From: an uncultured Ignavibacteriota bacterium
Lineage (GTDB): Bacteria; Bacteroidota; Ignavibacteria; Palsa-1295
Assembly: GCA_903900335.1 (NCBI GenBank)
Contig: CAIUMP010000062.1
Location: forward strand, 145,903-209,902
Direction: 5' to 3'
Length of the DNA: 64,000 nt
Positions within the stretch are counted from its first letter, which is position 1. Each line of letters opens with the position of its first letter. Shown one piece after another: positions 9,343 to 19,322 of this stretch. Made by a program: the position numbers and the translations under genes. The notes below the pieces were generated by a model that saw nothing but the letters and a program-made list of their open reading frames with translations, was not told where the DNA came from and ran no database searches.

Positions 9343-10719
9343 TCAGAGTACCAAATTCTTCACATCCTTTAAATGATCCACAGGACTCAGGCGAATCTTA
9401 TCCACTACCTTCGGCACCGATTTCAGATTCGCCTTCGGAAAGACGATGTGCTCGAATCCCAGTTTGATCGCTTCGGCAATGCGAAGCTCCGCCAGCGGCA
9501 CGGCGCGGACTTCTCCGCCTAAACCAACTTCGCCAATTAGACACGCAGTGGAATCCACCGGAATATCCGCATGATTGCTGAGCACTGCCATTGCGATTGC
9601 AAGGTCGGCCGCAGGTTCGTCTATGAAGAGTCCACCGGCGATATTGATGAAGACATCGCTGTGCGAGAGCTTTGCACCGAGTCGCTTTTCGAGCACCGCG
9701 AGGAGCAATGCAACACGCTTGGGATCGTAACCCGTTACCGTGCGCTGTGGGTACGAGTAACTTGAATTCGTGACAAGCGCCTGGATCTCCAGCATCACCG
9801 GTCGCGTGCCTTCCATCACAGATGTCACTGCAGAGCCCGAAGATCCATACTGCCGCTCCGAAAGGAACACTGCCGATGGATTCGGCACTTCCTCCAACCC
9901 TTTTGAAGTCATTGAGAAGACGCCGATCTCGTTCGTCGAGCCATACCGATTCTTCGCCGCGCGCAGGATACGATACGCGTGTGTGCGTTCGCCCTCGAAT
10001 TGCAGAACGGTATCGACAATGTGTTCGAGCACTTTCGGTCCCGCGATCGCCCCTTCCTTCGTGACGTGCCCGATAACGAAAACCGGAATTCCGGTCATCT
10101 TTGCGACTTGCATCAGCAGTGCGGTACATTCGCGCACTTGCGAGACGCTTCCCGGCGCGGACTCGATCATTGGGCGATACATCGTTTGTATCGAGTCAAC
10201 GATGACAATGTCCGGCGTCATGTTGCGAATGGCATCGAGAACCGTTTCGACGTTCGTTTCGGAAAGGATGTAAAGGTTGTCGTTGATGAGTCCGAGGCGC
10301 TCGGCACGCGATTTCAACTGCCGTGCAGATTCTTCACCGGAAACGTACAGCGTCGTCGAACCAAGTAATCCGCGCACCATCTGCATCATCAGTGTGGATT
10401 TGCCGATACCGGGATCGCCCCCAACAAGTACGATAGAACCGGGCATAATACCACCGCCGAGCGTACGATCGAACTCCGCAATTCCGGTCGTGATGCGCTC
10501 CTCGACGTTGATCGCGATTTCCGAAAGCCGCACTGGTTTCGAGGACGCGGCAGCGTTCAACGAACGCACCCCTTTCGCTTTCTCACTCTCGCCTCCACCG
10601 ATCGTCGTCTTCTCTTCGACGAAGCTGTTCCACGTACCGCACTCCGCGCACTTTCCGATCCATCGTGGAGAAATGTAGCCGCAGGTTTGGCAAACGAAGT
10701 TGGTTCTTGTCTTTGACAT
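9343..10719 (-). CDS. radA: DNA repair protein RadA (Sms)
   Basis: RecA-related ATPase that drives branch migration of recombination intermediates. The 458 residues show the N-terminal four-cysteine zinc finger (CQTCGYISPRWIGKCAECGTW), Walker A (GGDPGIGKST, about residue 97), the RadA-specific KNRYG motif (KNRFG in most relatives) and a C-terminal Lon-protease-like domain. The gene starts nine bases after the stop of the vWA cargo gene on the same strand, so it is probably read from that gene's transcript, an unusual pairing. Confidence 0.96.
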   Translation of the reverse strand: MSKTRTNFVCQTCGYISPRWIGKCAECGTWNSFVEEKTTIGGGESEKAKGVRSLNAAASSKPVRLSEIAINVEERITTGIAEFDRTLGGGIMPGSIVLVGGDPGIGKSTLMMQMVRGLLGSTTLYVSGEESARQLKSRAERLGLINDNLYILSETNVETVLDAIRNMTPDIVIVDSIQTMYRPMIESAPGSVSQVRECTALLMQVAKMTGIPVFVIGHVTKEGAIAGPKVLEHIVDTVLQFEGERTHAYRILRAAKNRYGSTNEIGVFSMTSKGLEEVPNPSAVFLSERQYGSSGSAVTSVMEGTRPVMLEIQALVTNSSYSYPQRTVTGYDPKRVALLLAVLEKRLGAKLSHSDVFINIAGGLFIDEPAADLAIAMAVLSNHADIPVDSTACLIGEVGLGGEVRAVPLAELRIAEAIKLGFEHIVFPKANLKSVPKVVDKIRLSPVDHLKDVKNLVL

Positions 10720-10728
10720 CGAGCGGGT

Positions 10729-13700
10729 TTACCTCAATAATTCGAATCGCTGACGACCACAATCAAACCCGGCGGCGTGAACGACGACTTCATAGGTGCC
10801 GGAGGTGTTTGGCAGATCGGATATCGTGATGGATTGATCGCCGTTCTGTACATGTACAGGGATTTCCTTCACAGTACTTCCGAGTACGGATATAATGCGG
10901 ATAACGGCGTCGGTCTCCGCTTCACTGTGGAGGTGAATGGCGACCGTGCCGTTGGCTGGATTCGGAGCGATTCCATCAACGTGGAGAATGAATGTGCCTT
11001 GCAAGAAGTAACGAATGTGAGGTGTGCCGCAAATGCTACCTACTGTCACAAGTCCGTCCGAAGTTTGTGCTGCGGTGATGTCGTTCGAGCTTTTCGCGGT
11101 TAAGTGCAGCACGGTGCTGCTATCCTTAGCGAGATGACCCACGAACGGGATGGAGAGGATCGAACGTCCAAAACTGAGCGTCGTTACTTGCGAGAGATTA
11201 CTTCGCACTAGTAACCCTTGGCGGTTCCCGTCGACGCCGCCAACCCAGCTGGCATTATACAAACAGAGACCAGTGTCCAGCGAGCCGGCGGGGCAAGCAC
11301 TGAAATTACCAAGAGACAAAACGTCGGGGTCGTAAGTAACGGCGAATGCGATCGTGTCCAGGTTGATAGGCTTGGGGTCAGCATCGATGGACAAGTGAAG
11401 TACGCTCGCTTGCTCCGGCGCTGCAACTGCAGCGGTATCGAGCGCAAGTCGGTACTGGCCAGTTGTCTTTCCCAGGAGGGTAACTCCACCCATGGGGAGT
11501 GTGTCTCCCATGAGAAAGCTGGTTGATGCGCTCCACGTACCCAGAAGTGCAGGGTCGAATTCGAACGTGAGTGTCTGCGTCTGCTTGGGGGCGAACGCTA
11601 CCGGGCTGGGTGTAAGGATGCGAAATAAATTTGCATCACCCTTGAGAGGCCTGAGAGAAATACTGGCAGAAAAAGTGTTCGGATTGGTAACACTTATTGA
11701 GCGAGTGTACGTGGGAAGGGATGGTGCAGCTACCGTTCCAAAGTCAACAACGCTTGTCCCGAGCGGAGAAACAGAGAACCCGTGATAGATTGCAGTAACG
11801 TCGGCACGATGACCGACGCTGTCGGTTGCCTCCACGATGACTGTGCCATCCTGTGTTGGATCTGTAACCTGCACGGTGAAGTTCGCAGTATGAGCATCTG
11901 CGAATACGGGGGGAGTTGCCGTAACATTCACGGAGGTGGGAAGCATTATCAACGATGCGAGGCCCCGATCCCAGGCACGGCTGTCGCTTGCAGTGAAGTT
12001 GAACGCTGTCGCAATCGTATTGGAATAAACAAGAATGGGTGCGGCAGTATCAGGTTGCGGTTTGTACCACATTGTATCCCTCATGTAGTGGCCGACACTG
12101 TCATAGGCTTCGACCATGGCTGCGGCCGCATAGAGCGAATCTGCAATAATGGCACTCACCAACCAACGCTGGGGCGATAGCGGTGACACCCAGGGGACGC
12201 CAGAATTGTATAGTGGCGTGACCACGACCGATTTTATACCACGATCAAACAAGCGAGTTTCATAGACGTCCCCCGCCATCATTGCGACGACCGGGGTATA
12301 GGGGACCTGGACGAATGTAGGTGGAAAGATGTCGCTGGTGTCACCGGTCCAGATCACACAAGCAGTGTCAAGGTTTCCGGCAGAGTCCTGTGCATAAAGG
12401 CAACAGTTGCCGCTGCCTTGGATATTGATCAGATGAAAGTAGGATCGTGCAAAATGGCTGTTAAGATAGGCTATACTATCGAAGACGAGATTAGGAGTTC
12501 CTGGACGAACAATGATAGACTGGATGCCACGGTCCCACGGAAGTTTCTCGGCAACGTCCATTGTAAGCACGCCGCTGCCGACCCACTGAACGGGACTAAA
12601 TTGCGGAGCGTGAGTATCCGGTCTCGGGGCGTAATGGACGTGCAGTCGTGAGCGATTGCCTGCCGAGTCGGTTGCAATAAAGTACCCATCGGCTGGGTAC
12701 ATCGAGTCAGTCACGACCAGTGAATCGGTGGCGAGTATTCCTCCTGCTGCTGAGAAGGTTTTCCAGAGATTTGTCAATGCTGAATCCACCAGCGACCTAA
12801 TTCCAGATTCGCACGGATAGGGATCAGCCGCGCGAACGGCTCGCCCGAGGAGGCCGATCGTATCCAAAGATAACCTGGGGGGAATGGAATCGTGGGTTGC
12901 ACCAGCTAGGAGGTATTCCCCGTTCTCGGTAAAAAGATTGCCTCGATAATTCAAATGGATCTGTACAGTATGCTTCTGATGCCACGGGCACGGGAGATTG
13001 CTTACGTAGCGAAGGGTGCAATGCTCGCTGAAGATCCGCTGGGAAATGGCTTGTAGGTACGGGGTGTAGAGATTCGTGTCGTAGGCGGCATAATAGTCGC
13101 CACCAGTTGCCACTGCGATGTCCCGGTTCGCGAAATTGATGTTAATGGAATCGCGAGCCACTTCTAGAACGAGTAGAGTGATTCCTGCGGCCTGCAGCAA
13201 GGCCTGGGTGTACGCCGCATCGTGAACGGCATCATCCGTGATGAGGATCATCACGCGGCGGGGGAGGGTGCTGTTGGCAAGCACCGAGGCCGCATTCCAG
13301 ATCCCAGAATCCACGCTGGTACCCTTGCCATTGAATTCGAGCGCCGTCACGCGCTGCATGAACTGGGCCGTGTCCGTACTGCTTGCGGAGCTATAAAAAT
13401 AGTTTTTTGCATTCCCAGGATACGAATAGAGCGACATATTCGCAAAGGGTACAAGCGCAAGTTGCGATGGCCCAGGAATACTCGCGAGAAATCGAGAGAT
13501 GCCCTCATAGAATGCTGCAAACGAGCGATTGCTCAGTCCTCCTGTGCCGATACTCGCATCCATGGACTCGCTAGTATCCATGACGATCGCCATTGCAACG
13601 CTGGAGGTGCCCCCGCAACCGGTTAGGGAAAACGCTCCCACAGGAAGTCCATCCTCCACGACACCGAAGTTCTGAGCAATGACAAGCGAGGCGGGACCTC

Positions 13701-13899
13701 CGTTATTCGTGACGTACACCCCTGTACGGACGATGGGGAAGCTATCCACATTTGGCTGACCAATTGTAAATACCACCTGTGCCTCTGCAGCACCTGCGGC
13801 GCAAAGCAGAGTGGCCGAGGTAAGTGCTGAGAAAACAAGGCGGGTTAGTAGCCGGCTGCTTGTCAGAAGAGTGATAATGAACCGGTCGGACTTCAGCAT
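10729..13899 (-). CDS. Large secreted von Willebrand A-domain protein with type IX sorting domain
   Basis: A 1056-residue predicted type IX cargo. The ATG at 13899 is preferred to an upstream TTG at 13911 and leads into a signal peptide ending AAEAQ. A von Willebrand A domain follows, with a metal-ion-dependent adhesion site DTSES near residue 108. Three related modules of about 95 residues come next, each marked by WDRGI/FDRGI/WDRGL (near 453, 549 and 643) and two closed by a DSVGH or DSAGN phrase. Then come an ASH-like module (VDFGTVAAPSLPTYTRSISV), a cohesin-like module (about 850-960, VTYDPDVLSLG) and a sorting domain (APNPANG ... VLGSTVKEI). The make-up suggests a surface adhesin. 185 bases without features separate it from prmC upstream. 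Confidence 0.82.
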   Translation of the reverse strand: MLKSDRFIITLLTSSRLLTRLVFSALTSATLLCAAGAAEAQVVFTIGQPNVDSFPIVRTGVYVTNNGGPASLVIAQNFGVVEDGLPVGAFSLTGCGGTSSVAMAIVMDTSESMDASIGTGGLSNRSFAAFYEGISRFLASIPGPSQLALVPFANMSLYSYPGNAKNYFYSSASSTDTAQFMQRVTALEFNGKGTSVDSGIWNAASVLANSTLPRRVMILITDDAVHDAAYTQALLQAAGITLLVLEVARDSININFANRDIAVATGGDYYAAYDTNLYTPYLQAISQRIFSEHCTLRYVSNLPCPWHQKHTVQIHLNYRGNLFTENGEYLLAGATHDSIPPRLSLDTIGLLGRAVRAADPYPCESGIRSLVDSALTNLWKTFSAAGGILATDSLVVTDSMYPADGYFIATDSAGNRSRLHVHYAPRPDTHAPQFSPVQWVGSGVLTMDVAEKLPWDRGIQSIIVRPGTPNLVFDSIAYLNSHFARSYFHLINIQGSGNCCLYAQDSAGNLDTACVIWTGDTSDIFPPTFVQVPYTPVVAMMAGDVYETRLFDRGIKSVVVTPLYNSGVPWVSPLSPQRWLVSAIIADSLYAAAAMVEAYDSVGHYMRDTMWYKPQPDTAAPILVYSNTIATAFNFTASDSRAWDRGLASLIMLPTSVNVTATPPVFADAHTANFTVQVTDPTQDGTVIVEATDSVGHRADVTAIYHGFSVSPLGTSVVDFGTVAAPSLPTYTRSISVTNPNTFSASISLRPLKGDANLFRILTPSPVAFAPKQTQTLTFEFDPALLGTWSASTSFLMGDTLPMGGVTLLGKTTGQYRLALDTAAVAAPEQASVLHLSIDADPKPINLDTIAFAVTYDPDVLSLGNFSACPAGSLDTGLCLYNASWVGGVDGNRQGLLVRSNLSQVTTLSFGRSILSIPFVGHLAKDSSTVLHLTAKSSNDITAAQTSDGLVTVGSICGTPHIRYFLQGTFILHVDGIAPNPANGTVAIHLHSEAETDAVIRIISVLGSTVKEIPVHVQNGDQSITISDLPNTSGTYEVVVHAAGFDCGRQRFELLR

Positions 13900-14096
13900 G
13901 ATATGGTTCAACGAAAGGACAAATAATTCAACTCATTACCAACTACTGCGCGTGAAGGAAGGCTCCCAGAGAATGAGATTTGGGCCAGTGGATCTGTTCA
14001 ACGTGGAGGCTCAGCCGATTCATATAACCGTCCAGTAAGGGCAGTGGAAGTTGAGGGTCGATGCTCACTCTTGAAGGTCCGAATCGATCCCCGGTA

Positions 14097-14957
14097 TTAC
14101 CACCCCGCCACGATCACCCGCGGAATGGACGCAAGATCATTCACAACACGGAATACGCGCATTCGCGAATCCGTAATAATGTGAGCGATAGCTGATGCTT
14201 GAGAATAACCAATTTCCAAGCACAGTTTGCCATCTGGCTTTGAGAGCATCCGTGGCATGATCTCGGCAATGCGCCGATAGAACCGCAGTCCATCGGATTC
14301 ATCCGTCAGCGCAATGCGGGGCTCGTAGAGGCGCAGTTCCGGATCGAGCGAGGCAAAGTCTTGGATCGTGACATACGGCGGGTTGCTTACGATAAGATCG
14401 AACTTGGGTGCGTGCGTTCGGGGCCAGTTGTCTGATAACACATCAGCAGTTTGGAATGAGACATTCGTCAAGTCTAAGCCCTGCGCATTTTGCTTTGCGA
14501 GCTTGAGTGCATCTGCGCTGATGTCGATTCCAACGACCCGCGCACGAGGCAGTCGCGATGCGAGCGCAATTGCAATAGCGCCGGAGCCTGTGCCGATGTC
14601 AAGGATGCGTAGATCGTCACCGAACGTAGCAGCTTCCTTCAACGCCTCTTCTACCAGCGTTTCCGTTTCGGGACGCGGGATGAGTACGCTGCGATTGACC
14701 TTCATCGGGAGGCCATAGAACTCCCACTCACCAAGGATGTATTGTAGAGGTTCTCGCTGCTCCCGAAGGTAGATGGACTGCGCAAATGCGACCGCGTGAT
14801 CGTACCGAATCTTCTTCCCAAGCAACCACCGCAATTGCGACTTCTCCGAAAGCCCTTGCGCGTGCGCGGCGAGATATTCTGCATTGACACGAGCATCAGC
14901 GACTCCGGCGTTGTCGAGCCTCGTCGTGGCGTAAGCGATGAGTTGCTCCCAGGTCAT
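14097..14957 (-). CDS. prmC: Release factor glutamine N5-methyltransferase
   Basis: Methylates the glutamine of the GGQ motif in peptide chain release factors RF1 and RF2 with S-adenosylmethionine. The sequence has the N-terminal helical domain, the SAM-binding motif ILDIGTGSGAIAIALA and the diagnostic NPPYV tetrapeptide with its conserved surroundings. Length (286 residues) is normal. Its ATG overlaps the stop of the upstream glycosyltransferase gene by ATGA, so translation is likely coupled. There is no functional reason for the pairing that I can see. Confidence 0.94.
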   Translation of the reverse strand: MTWEQLIAYATTRLDNAGVADARVNAEYLAAHAQGLSEKSQLRWLLGKKIRYDHAVAFAQSIYLREQREPLQYILGEWEFYGLPMKVNRSVLIPRPETETLVEEALKEAATFGDDLRILDIGTGSGAIAIALASRLPRARVVGIDISADALKLAKQNAQGLDLTNVSFQTADVLSDNWPRTHAPKFDLIVSNPPYVTIQDFASLDPELRLYEPRIALTDESDGLRFYRRIAEIMPRMLSKPDGKLCLEIGYSQASAIAHIITDSRMRVFRVVNDLASIPRVIVAGW

Positions 14958-16300
14958 TTGTTTGTGAGCGAATCCAGGAGTCCCGCGAGTTTGCGCGTTG
15001 CTTCGCGGCGCTCGTACTGCGAGATGACTGCGGGCTTCATCGCAAACGCCGACGTACTGTTTGACCAGCCATTGTAGATCTGTTTGATGAGCCGCGCTTG
15101 TCCGTTGATGTCCGCGTTGGCGACGGCTTCACCCGCTTCGGTCTCGCGAAGAAGATCTCCAATAGCCCCATTCGGTGGTGCGATGGCGATGAGCGGACGC
15201 ATCGCACCGAGATACTCATACACTTTACCGGGTACGATCTGCGCAACACTTGGCACTTCATCAACGATAAGCAAGAGCGCGTCGCTATCGGCGAGCAGCT
15301 CAACGGCACGGGCGTGGGGGACGTACTCGATCTTCTCGATCATTGGTTTGATGAGTGGCCTGTCCAGCATTTCGTGGATCTCCGCACCGAAGCGTCCGAC
15401 AAAACGGAGCTTCATCTTCGATGGATCAATCGCTTTGCTTCCGATGAGTTGCTCTACAGCTTTCAAGAAGCTGAGTGGATTGCGTGGACCGTATAGAGAA
15501 CCTGAGTAGGTGATAGTGCAAAGCGCATTGCGTGGCATTGCCGCGCGCTTCGTGATGTCCGGCTCGGGATAGTCTGCTCCGTCGAAGCCGTTTGGGATGT
15601 GGATGAACTTATCGCGCGGAATATCTAGGTATTTACCGAGCGCATCTTCCGCAATTCCCTTCCATGCCACTTCGACGAGATTTGCTTCGGAGAAGACAGA
15701 GTGTTCGAGTGAGCGATCTATCTTGCGTGGCAGTGCCCAGCGGTTCGGCGTATTGTGAAAGCCCGTCCACGGGTCGCGGAAACCGGCGATCCATGGGAGC
15801 TTCGAGATACGATGCAATGCGCGAGCGATGAGTGCAGGGGTGTACGGTGGAGAGGAAGAGTAGATTGCGCTGACAGGATACTCCTTCAGAATCTGCTTGC
15901 CCTCTTTGACTGCACTCCAGAACCAACCGATGCGAGCATCAGGAATGAAGAGTGTTTCGCGAATCAGCTCTGCAAGACGCTCGCGCTTCCCGAGCTTTGC
16001 GCCAGCTTCTTTAATGACATTCACATCCAGCGAAACACCCTTTGCTTTGCCTGTGAACTTGCGATAGATACTGTACGGCTCGAAGATCGGTGCGCGGCGG
16101 ATGATAAGATCGGAGGGAAGTTCTTTCAGCAGCGATTCATCGCGCGCGGGGTACTCGGGGTTCTCCGGGACGAGCACGATTGGCGTCCAGCCGAAATCCT
16201 TCAAGTACTTGATGAACTTGAGCACGCGCTGCACACCCGGCCCACCGGCTGGCGGGAAGTAATAGGTGACGATGAGAACGTATTTCTTTGCTTCTGGCAT
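14954..16300 (-). CDS. Family 4 glycosyltransferase
   Basis: GT-B fold glycosyltransferase that probably adds a sugar to a surface glycan from a nucleotide-sugar donor. The start at 16300 (MPEAKKYVLIVTYYFPP) is preferred to one five codons upstream. The N-terminal acceptor lobe begins with the glycine-rich loop PPAGGPGVQRVLKF typical of GT4. The C-terminal lobe has YSGSLYGPRNPL and PGKVYEYLGAMRPLIAIAPP, matching the donor-binding E(X7)E region. The acceptor cannot be told from sequence. It is the first gene of an overlapping pair with prmC and divergent from the membrane glycosyltransferase at 16393. Confidence 0.85.
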   Translation of the reverse strand: MPEAKKYVLIVTYYFPPAGGPGVQRVLKFIKYLKDFGWTPIVLVPENPEYPARDESLLKELPSDLIIRRAPIFEPYSIYRKFTGKAKGVSLDVNVIKEAGAKLGKRERLAELIRETLFIPDARIGWFWSAVKEGKQILKEYPVSAIYSSSPPYTPALIARALHRISKLPWIAGFRDPWTGFHNTPNRWALPRKIDRSLEHSVFSEANLVEVAWKGIAEDALGKYLDIPRDKFIHIPNGFDGADYPEPDITKRAAMPRNALCTITYSGSLYGPRNPLSFLKAVEQLIGSKAIDPSKMKLRFVGRFGAEIHEMLDRPLIKPMIEKIEYVPHARAVELLADSDALLLIVDEVPSVAQIVPGKVYEYLGAMRPLIAIAPPNGAIGDLLRETEAGEAVANADINGQARLIKQIYNGWSNSTSAFAMKPAVISQYERREATRKLAGLLDSLTNK

Positions 16301-16392
16301 TGGGGAATAATACAACTGATGCGCAGAGAGGGTTCGGGTAGCGCACCAGGAACAGACTGAACAACACCGCGCGTAGTCTCGTTAATCACCCG

Positions 16393-18402
16393 ATGTCCGT
16401 TACCAGCCAGACTGATCTATCCACCAATTCCGCTTCGACGGCGAGCGTTCACGCATCGAATGCGACCACGCTATCCTCGCTCGGGTATGATGATCCGCTG
16501 GCAATACTCGGCTCCGCGCCCTACCCGGATGCCCCATGGTGGAAACGCATTTCGCCTTCGACGATCTTTGTTCTGCTTGCCTCCGCCATTGCAGTATTCT
16601 TCCTCCTGCACGAACTGACCATTGCCGGGAAGCTTGGTTACCCTACGGATGAGTCGTGGATAGACCAAGTCTATGCTCGCAATCTCTTCCACAATTTGTC
16701 GTTCGAGTTTAATCAAGGTGAGCGGACTGTTGGGCCGACCGCGCCATTCTGGGTTGTCGGCGTTTCGATGGCGGTCGCGCTGTTTCACGATCCGATCATA
16801 GCAGGCAAACTGCTCGGCACGATATTTCTTTTCTTGACGGGCTACTATGCGTTCCGCCTGCTGCGTACGGTTGGCAACGATTATGGTTCGTCGTTGCTTG
16901 GCGGAGTATTGATCGTTACTGTTTCGCAACTCGCGTGGTCGGAGTTGTCCGGCCTGGAATCTACGCTATCAGCGGCGCTTGTCGTTGGCGGGATGTGGTG
17001 GTACTTCGCAAATCCGAACGGATGGCGACGAGCGATTACTGGTGCCATTTTCGCGCTTGCCGCACTGACACGACCCGAGACCGCGCTGATATTTGCATTA
17101 CTGCTGCGGTATGAGATAGCTAAGAACCGCTCGGATCGCAAGCAGGGGATCGTGAGCGCTGGCTTTGCGAGAGGGGAAGCATTTATGTTGTTGGTCTTCA
17201 TCGTTGTGCTTCTGCCCGTTGCAGTAACCAATCTGGCCATTAGTGGTGCGATTGTGCCGGAGACTTTCTACGCGGGACTGAGCAATCATTCGCTCGTGCG
17301 CTTAATACGTCATGGAGAATTCGTTGAACTCGGGAAGCGGATTGTGCTTGGTTTGCAGAGCATCCCGATGTGTATTGGGCAAGTCTATCTTCCCGCCGGC
17401 CCACTCTGGATCGTGACAATCGGCGGCGCTCTGTGGCTTCGGCGGAAGAATCCCTTGATCGTGCGTGATAGGAGCGATCAGCTCTTAACGTTCAGCGTGC
17501 TCGTGCTACTTGCATTCCCGTATCTGCGGGCACTTACACTCGGCACCGACGACAGATTCGGCGAATATGGAAGATGGATGCATTTCCTGTTGCCGGTCTA
17601 TCTCCTTGCGGGAGTTACATCGCTGCGCATTGTAGTGCGGTATGGACTCTTTCGAATGTTTGGTCAGAAAGCACTCGTGATGTGGATGTGCATCGCTAGC
17701 GTTATCACATCCGCAGTCTATCTTCTATCGCGATCCGATTCCGCTCCATCGTTCGCAGCGATCCCACCCATCGTCGATTACGTCCTCGTCCTATTCTTTA
17801 CAGGCCTTCTTGCTGTTGTAGGTTTACGACACGTTGGTATTACGCTATGGAAGAAGGAGCAGCCGTTTTTTGTGACGGAGGAGGAGCGCGAGAAGCTGAC
17901 GTTCACGATCACAGACGGACGCGAGGAGGGCCCGCAACTTCCAGAGCCGATGATTCGCATACTGCGTGCTGCTCTCCTCATCGCGCTTGCGTGGAATCTC
18001 ACCGAACTCCCGCGAACGGCGAACGACTTCGGTGCGAATGTTCGCGAAATGAATACGCAGCATCTCGGTTTGGCGAAGACAATTGCAAGTATCACCGCAC
18101 CAACGGATGTGATCGCGACGAACTCGATCGGTGCAATAGGGTGGATGTCCGACCGGCGCGTGATTGACATCAGCGGGCACCTAACGAAGGGGCCGAATGA
18201 GAATGCGCGAACGCTTGGACCGGAGCGAGGATTGCTGAAGACACTGTTGGATGAACGACCGCAATATTTGGCGATATTTGGGGAGGAATATAGGGGCGCG
18301 ATCTCAGAAGGGGTGGAGGCGGGATTCTTGCGTGCCGTTTCGCCGGGGTTGTTTCGGATCGACACGGGTCACTCTAGGGCATTGCGAGCGCTAACGAAGT
18401 GA
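16393..18402 (+). CDS. Polytopic membrane protein, probable GT-C-type glycosyltransferase
   Basis: A 669-residue protein with a soluble Ser/Thr/Ala-rich N-terminus, about ten to twelve hydrophobic segments between residues 58 and 560, and a C-terminal soluble part (about 565-669). The first large loop carries an acidic pair (GYPTDESWID), the position used for metal and polyprenyl-phosphate-sugar binding in GT-C enzymes such as ArnT and PMT. The C-terminal phrase DVIATNSIGAIGW ... RRVIDISGHL is commonly found in this group. It probably transfers a sugar from a lipid carrier on the periplasmic side. Donor and acceptor are unknown. Confidence 0.7.
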   Translation: MSVTSQTDLSTNSASTASVHASNATTLSSLGYDDPLAILGSAPYPDAPWWKRISPSTIFVLLASAIAVFFLLHELTIAGKLGYPTDESWIDQVYARNLFHNLSFEFNQGERTVGPTAPFWVVGVSMAVALFHDPIIAGKLLGTIFLFLTGYYAFRLLRTVGNDYGSSLLGGVLIVTVSQLAWSELSGLESTLSAALVVGGMWWYFANPNGWRRAITGAIFALAALTRPETALIFALLLRYEIAKNRSDRKQGIVSAGFARGEAFMLLVFIVVLLPVAVTNLAISGAIVPETFYAGLSNHSLVRLIRHGEFVELGKRIVLGLQSIPMCIGQVYLPAGPLWIVTIGGALWLRRKNPLIVRDRSDQLLTFSVLVLLAFPYLRALTLGTDDRFGEYGRWMHFLLPVYLLAGVTSLRIVVRYGLFRMFGQKALVMWMCIASVITSAVYLLSRSDSAPSFAAIPPIVDYVLVLFFTGLLAVVGLRHVGITLWKKEQPFFVTEEEREKLTFTITDGREEGPQLPEPMIRILRAALLIALAWNLTELPRTANDFGANVREMNTQHLGLAKTIASITAPTDVIATNSIGAIGWMSDRRVIDISGHLTKGPNENARTLGPERGLLKTLLDERPQYLAIFGEEYRGAISEGVEAGFLRAVSPGLFRIDTGHSRALRALTK

Positions 18403-18441
18403 CAAGGCTGCATACCATTATTGTTGTGCTCCTCACCAACA

Positions 18442-18480
18442 GATTGCTTGTCACCCCTTTGGGGTTGCCTCGCAATGACG
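18442..18480. repeat. Dispersed intergenic repeat of the GATTGCTT...CGCAATGACG type
   Basis: The stretch opens with GATTGCTTGTCA, has an ACCCC-TTT-GGGGT hairpin in the middle and closes with CTCGCAATGACG, so its ends are complementary. This arrangement is widely seen as a short mobile-like repeat between bacterial genes. A diverged copy lies at 23771-23811. It fills the gap between two convergent genes. Confidence 0.55.
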
Positions 18481-18489
18481 GTAACGGAA

Positions 18490-19317
18490 TCAGACTTTTC
18501 TCAACAGATACGAAGCCTCCAGCGCCCCAACCTCTCTCAGGAATGGCACATGCTTCAGCGCATTGACCTTCAGCGCAGGCAATCCAAACTTGAGTTTGAA
18601 TACAGGTCGCAAGAAGAATAACTCTTCATCGACGAGCTGCAATCCAACCGTACTGACAGCATCGCGAAATTTGTCTATCGTTAAGCGAATATCTCGCAGC
18701 CGCGTGACCTCGTCGATGTCCAATGAGCGGCCGGAGCTAATGAGCGGCTTGAAGAGAGCATCTGGCAGGAATTGAATGAAGGGGAGCTTGCCCCAGAGAT
18801 TATTGAGCGCGTGTTGGTGTCCGCCATAGGGGGAATAGTAGGGCGGGAAGACGACGTAGAGATATGCACCGGGACGCATGAACTCCATTACATTGCGGAG
18901 GCTGCCGACGGTGTCGTCGAGATGCTCCATTACATCGCGGAGCGTAACGAAATCGAATTTCTCGCGCCACTCGGGTGGGGTTGCTTCGTTGGTTACGTCG
19001 TGGATCTTGAAATCGGATGGGATGTCGAGTGCGTTGAATATGATCTTCGCGCGGTCGATGGCCTCCTGGCGGATGTCGATGCCGAGCGAGTAGCTAGCGC
19101 CTTCATCTGCAAGCGCGGCAAGCACTCCGCCTTCACCGCAGCCAATCTCGCATAGCGACTTGCCCGCGAACGGCACACCCTTCGACCGAAGATAGGGGAC
19201 GATATAGCTTGTTCCAAGCCCATACTGATACCCAAAATAATAGCGGTCGTTGGCGGTGATTCCGGCAACGGGTTCGAGTTGTTTTACGCGGGCTAGCTCG
19301 GTGGCAGTCTGTGACAT
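18490..19317 (-). CDS. Class I SAM-dependent methyltransferase (glycan cassette)
   Basis: Has the Rossmann-fold SAM-binding motif LCEIGCGEGGVLAALAD near residue 60, the acidic residue GIDIRQEA and the post-motif FVTLRDVMEHLDD. The C-terminal half is longer than a minimal methyltransferase. It is the last gene of a minus-strand run lpd - GT4 - methyltransferase - methyltransferase with gaps of 21, 2 and 5 bases. Its substrate is therefore probably a sugar or lipid carrier of the same glycan, but this is inferred from neighbours only. Confidence 0.85.
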   Translation of the reverse strand: MSQTATELARVKQLEPVAGITANDRYYFGYQYGLGTSYIVPYLRSKGVPFAGKSLCEIGCGEGGVLAALADEGASYSLGIDIRQEAIDRAKIIFNALDIPSDFKIHDVTNEATPPEWREKFDFVTLRDVMEHLDDTVGSLRNVMEFMRPGAYLYVVFPPYYSPYGGHQHALNNLWGKLPFIQFLPDALFKPLISSGRSLDIDEVTRLRDIRLTIDKFRDAVSTVGLQLVDEELFFLRPVFKLKFGLPALKVNALKHVPFLREVGALEASYLLRKV

Positions 19318-19322
19318 GCGGA

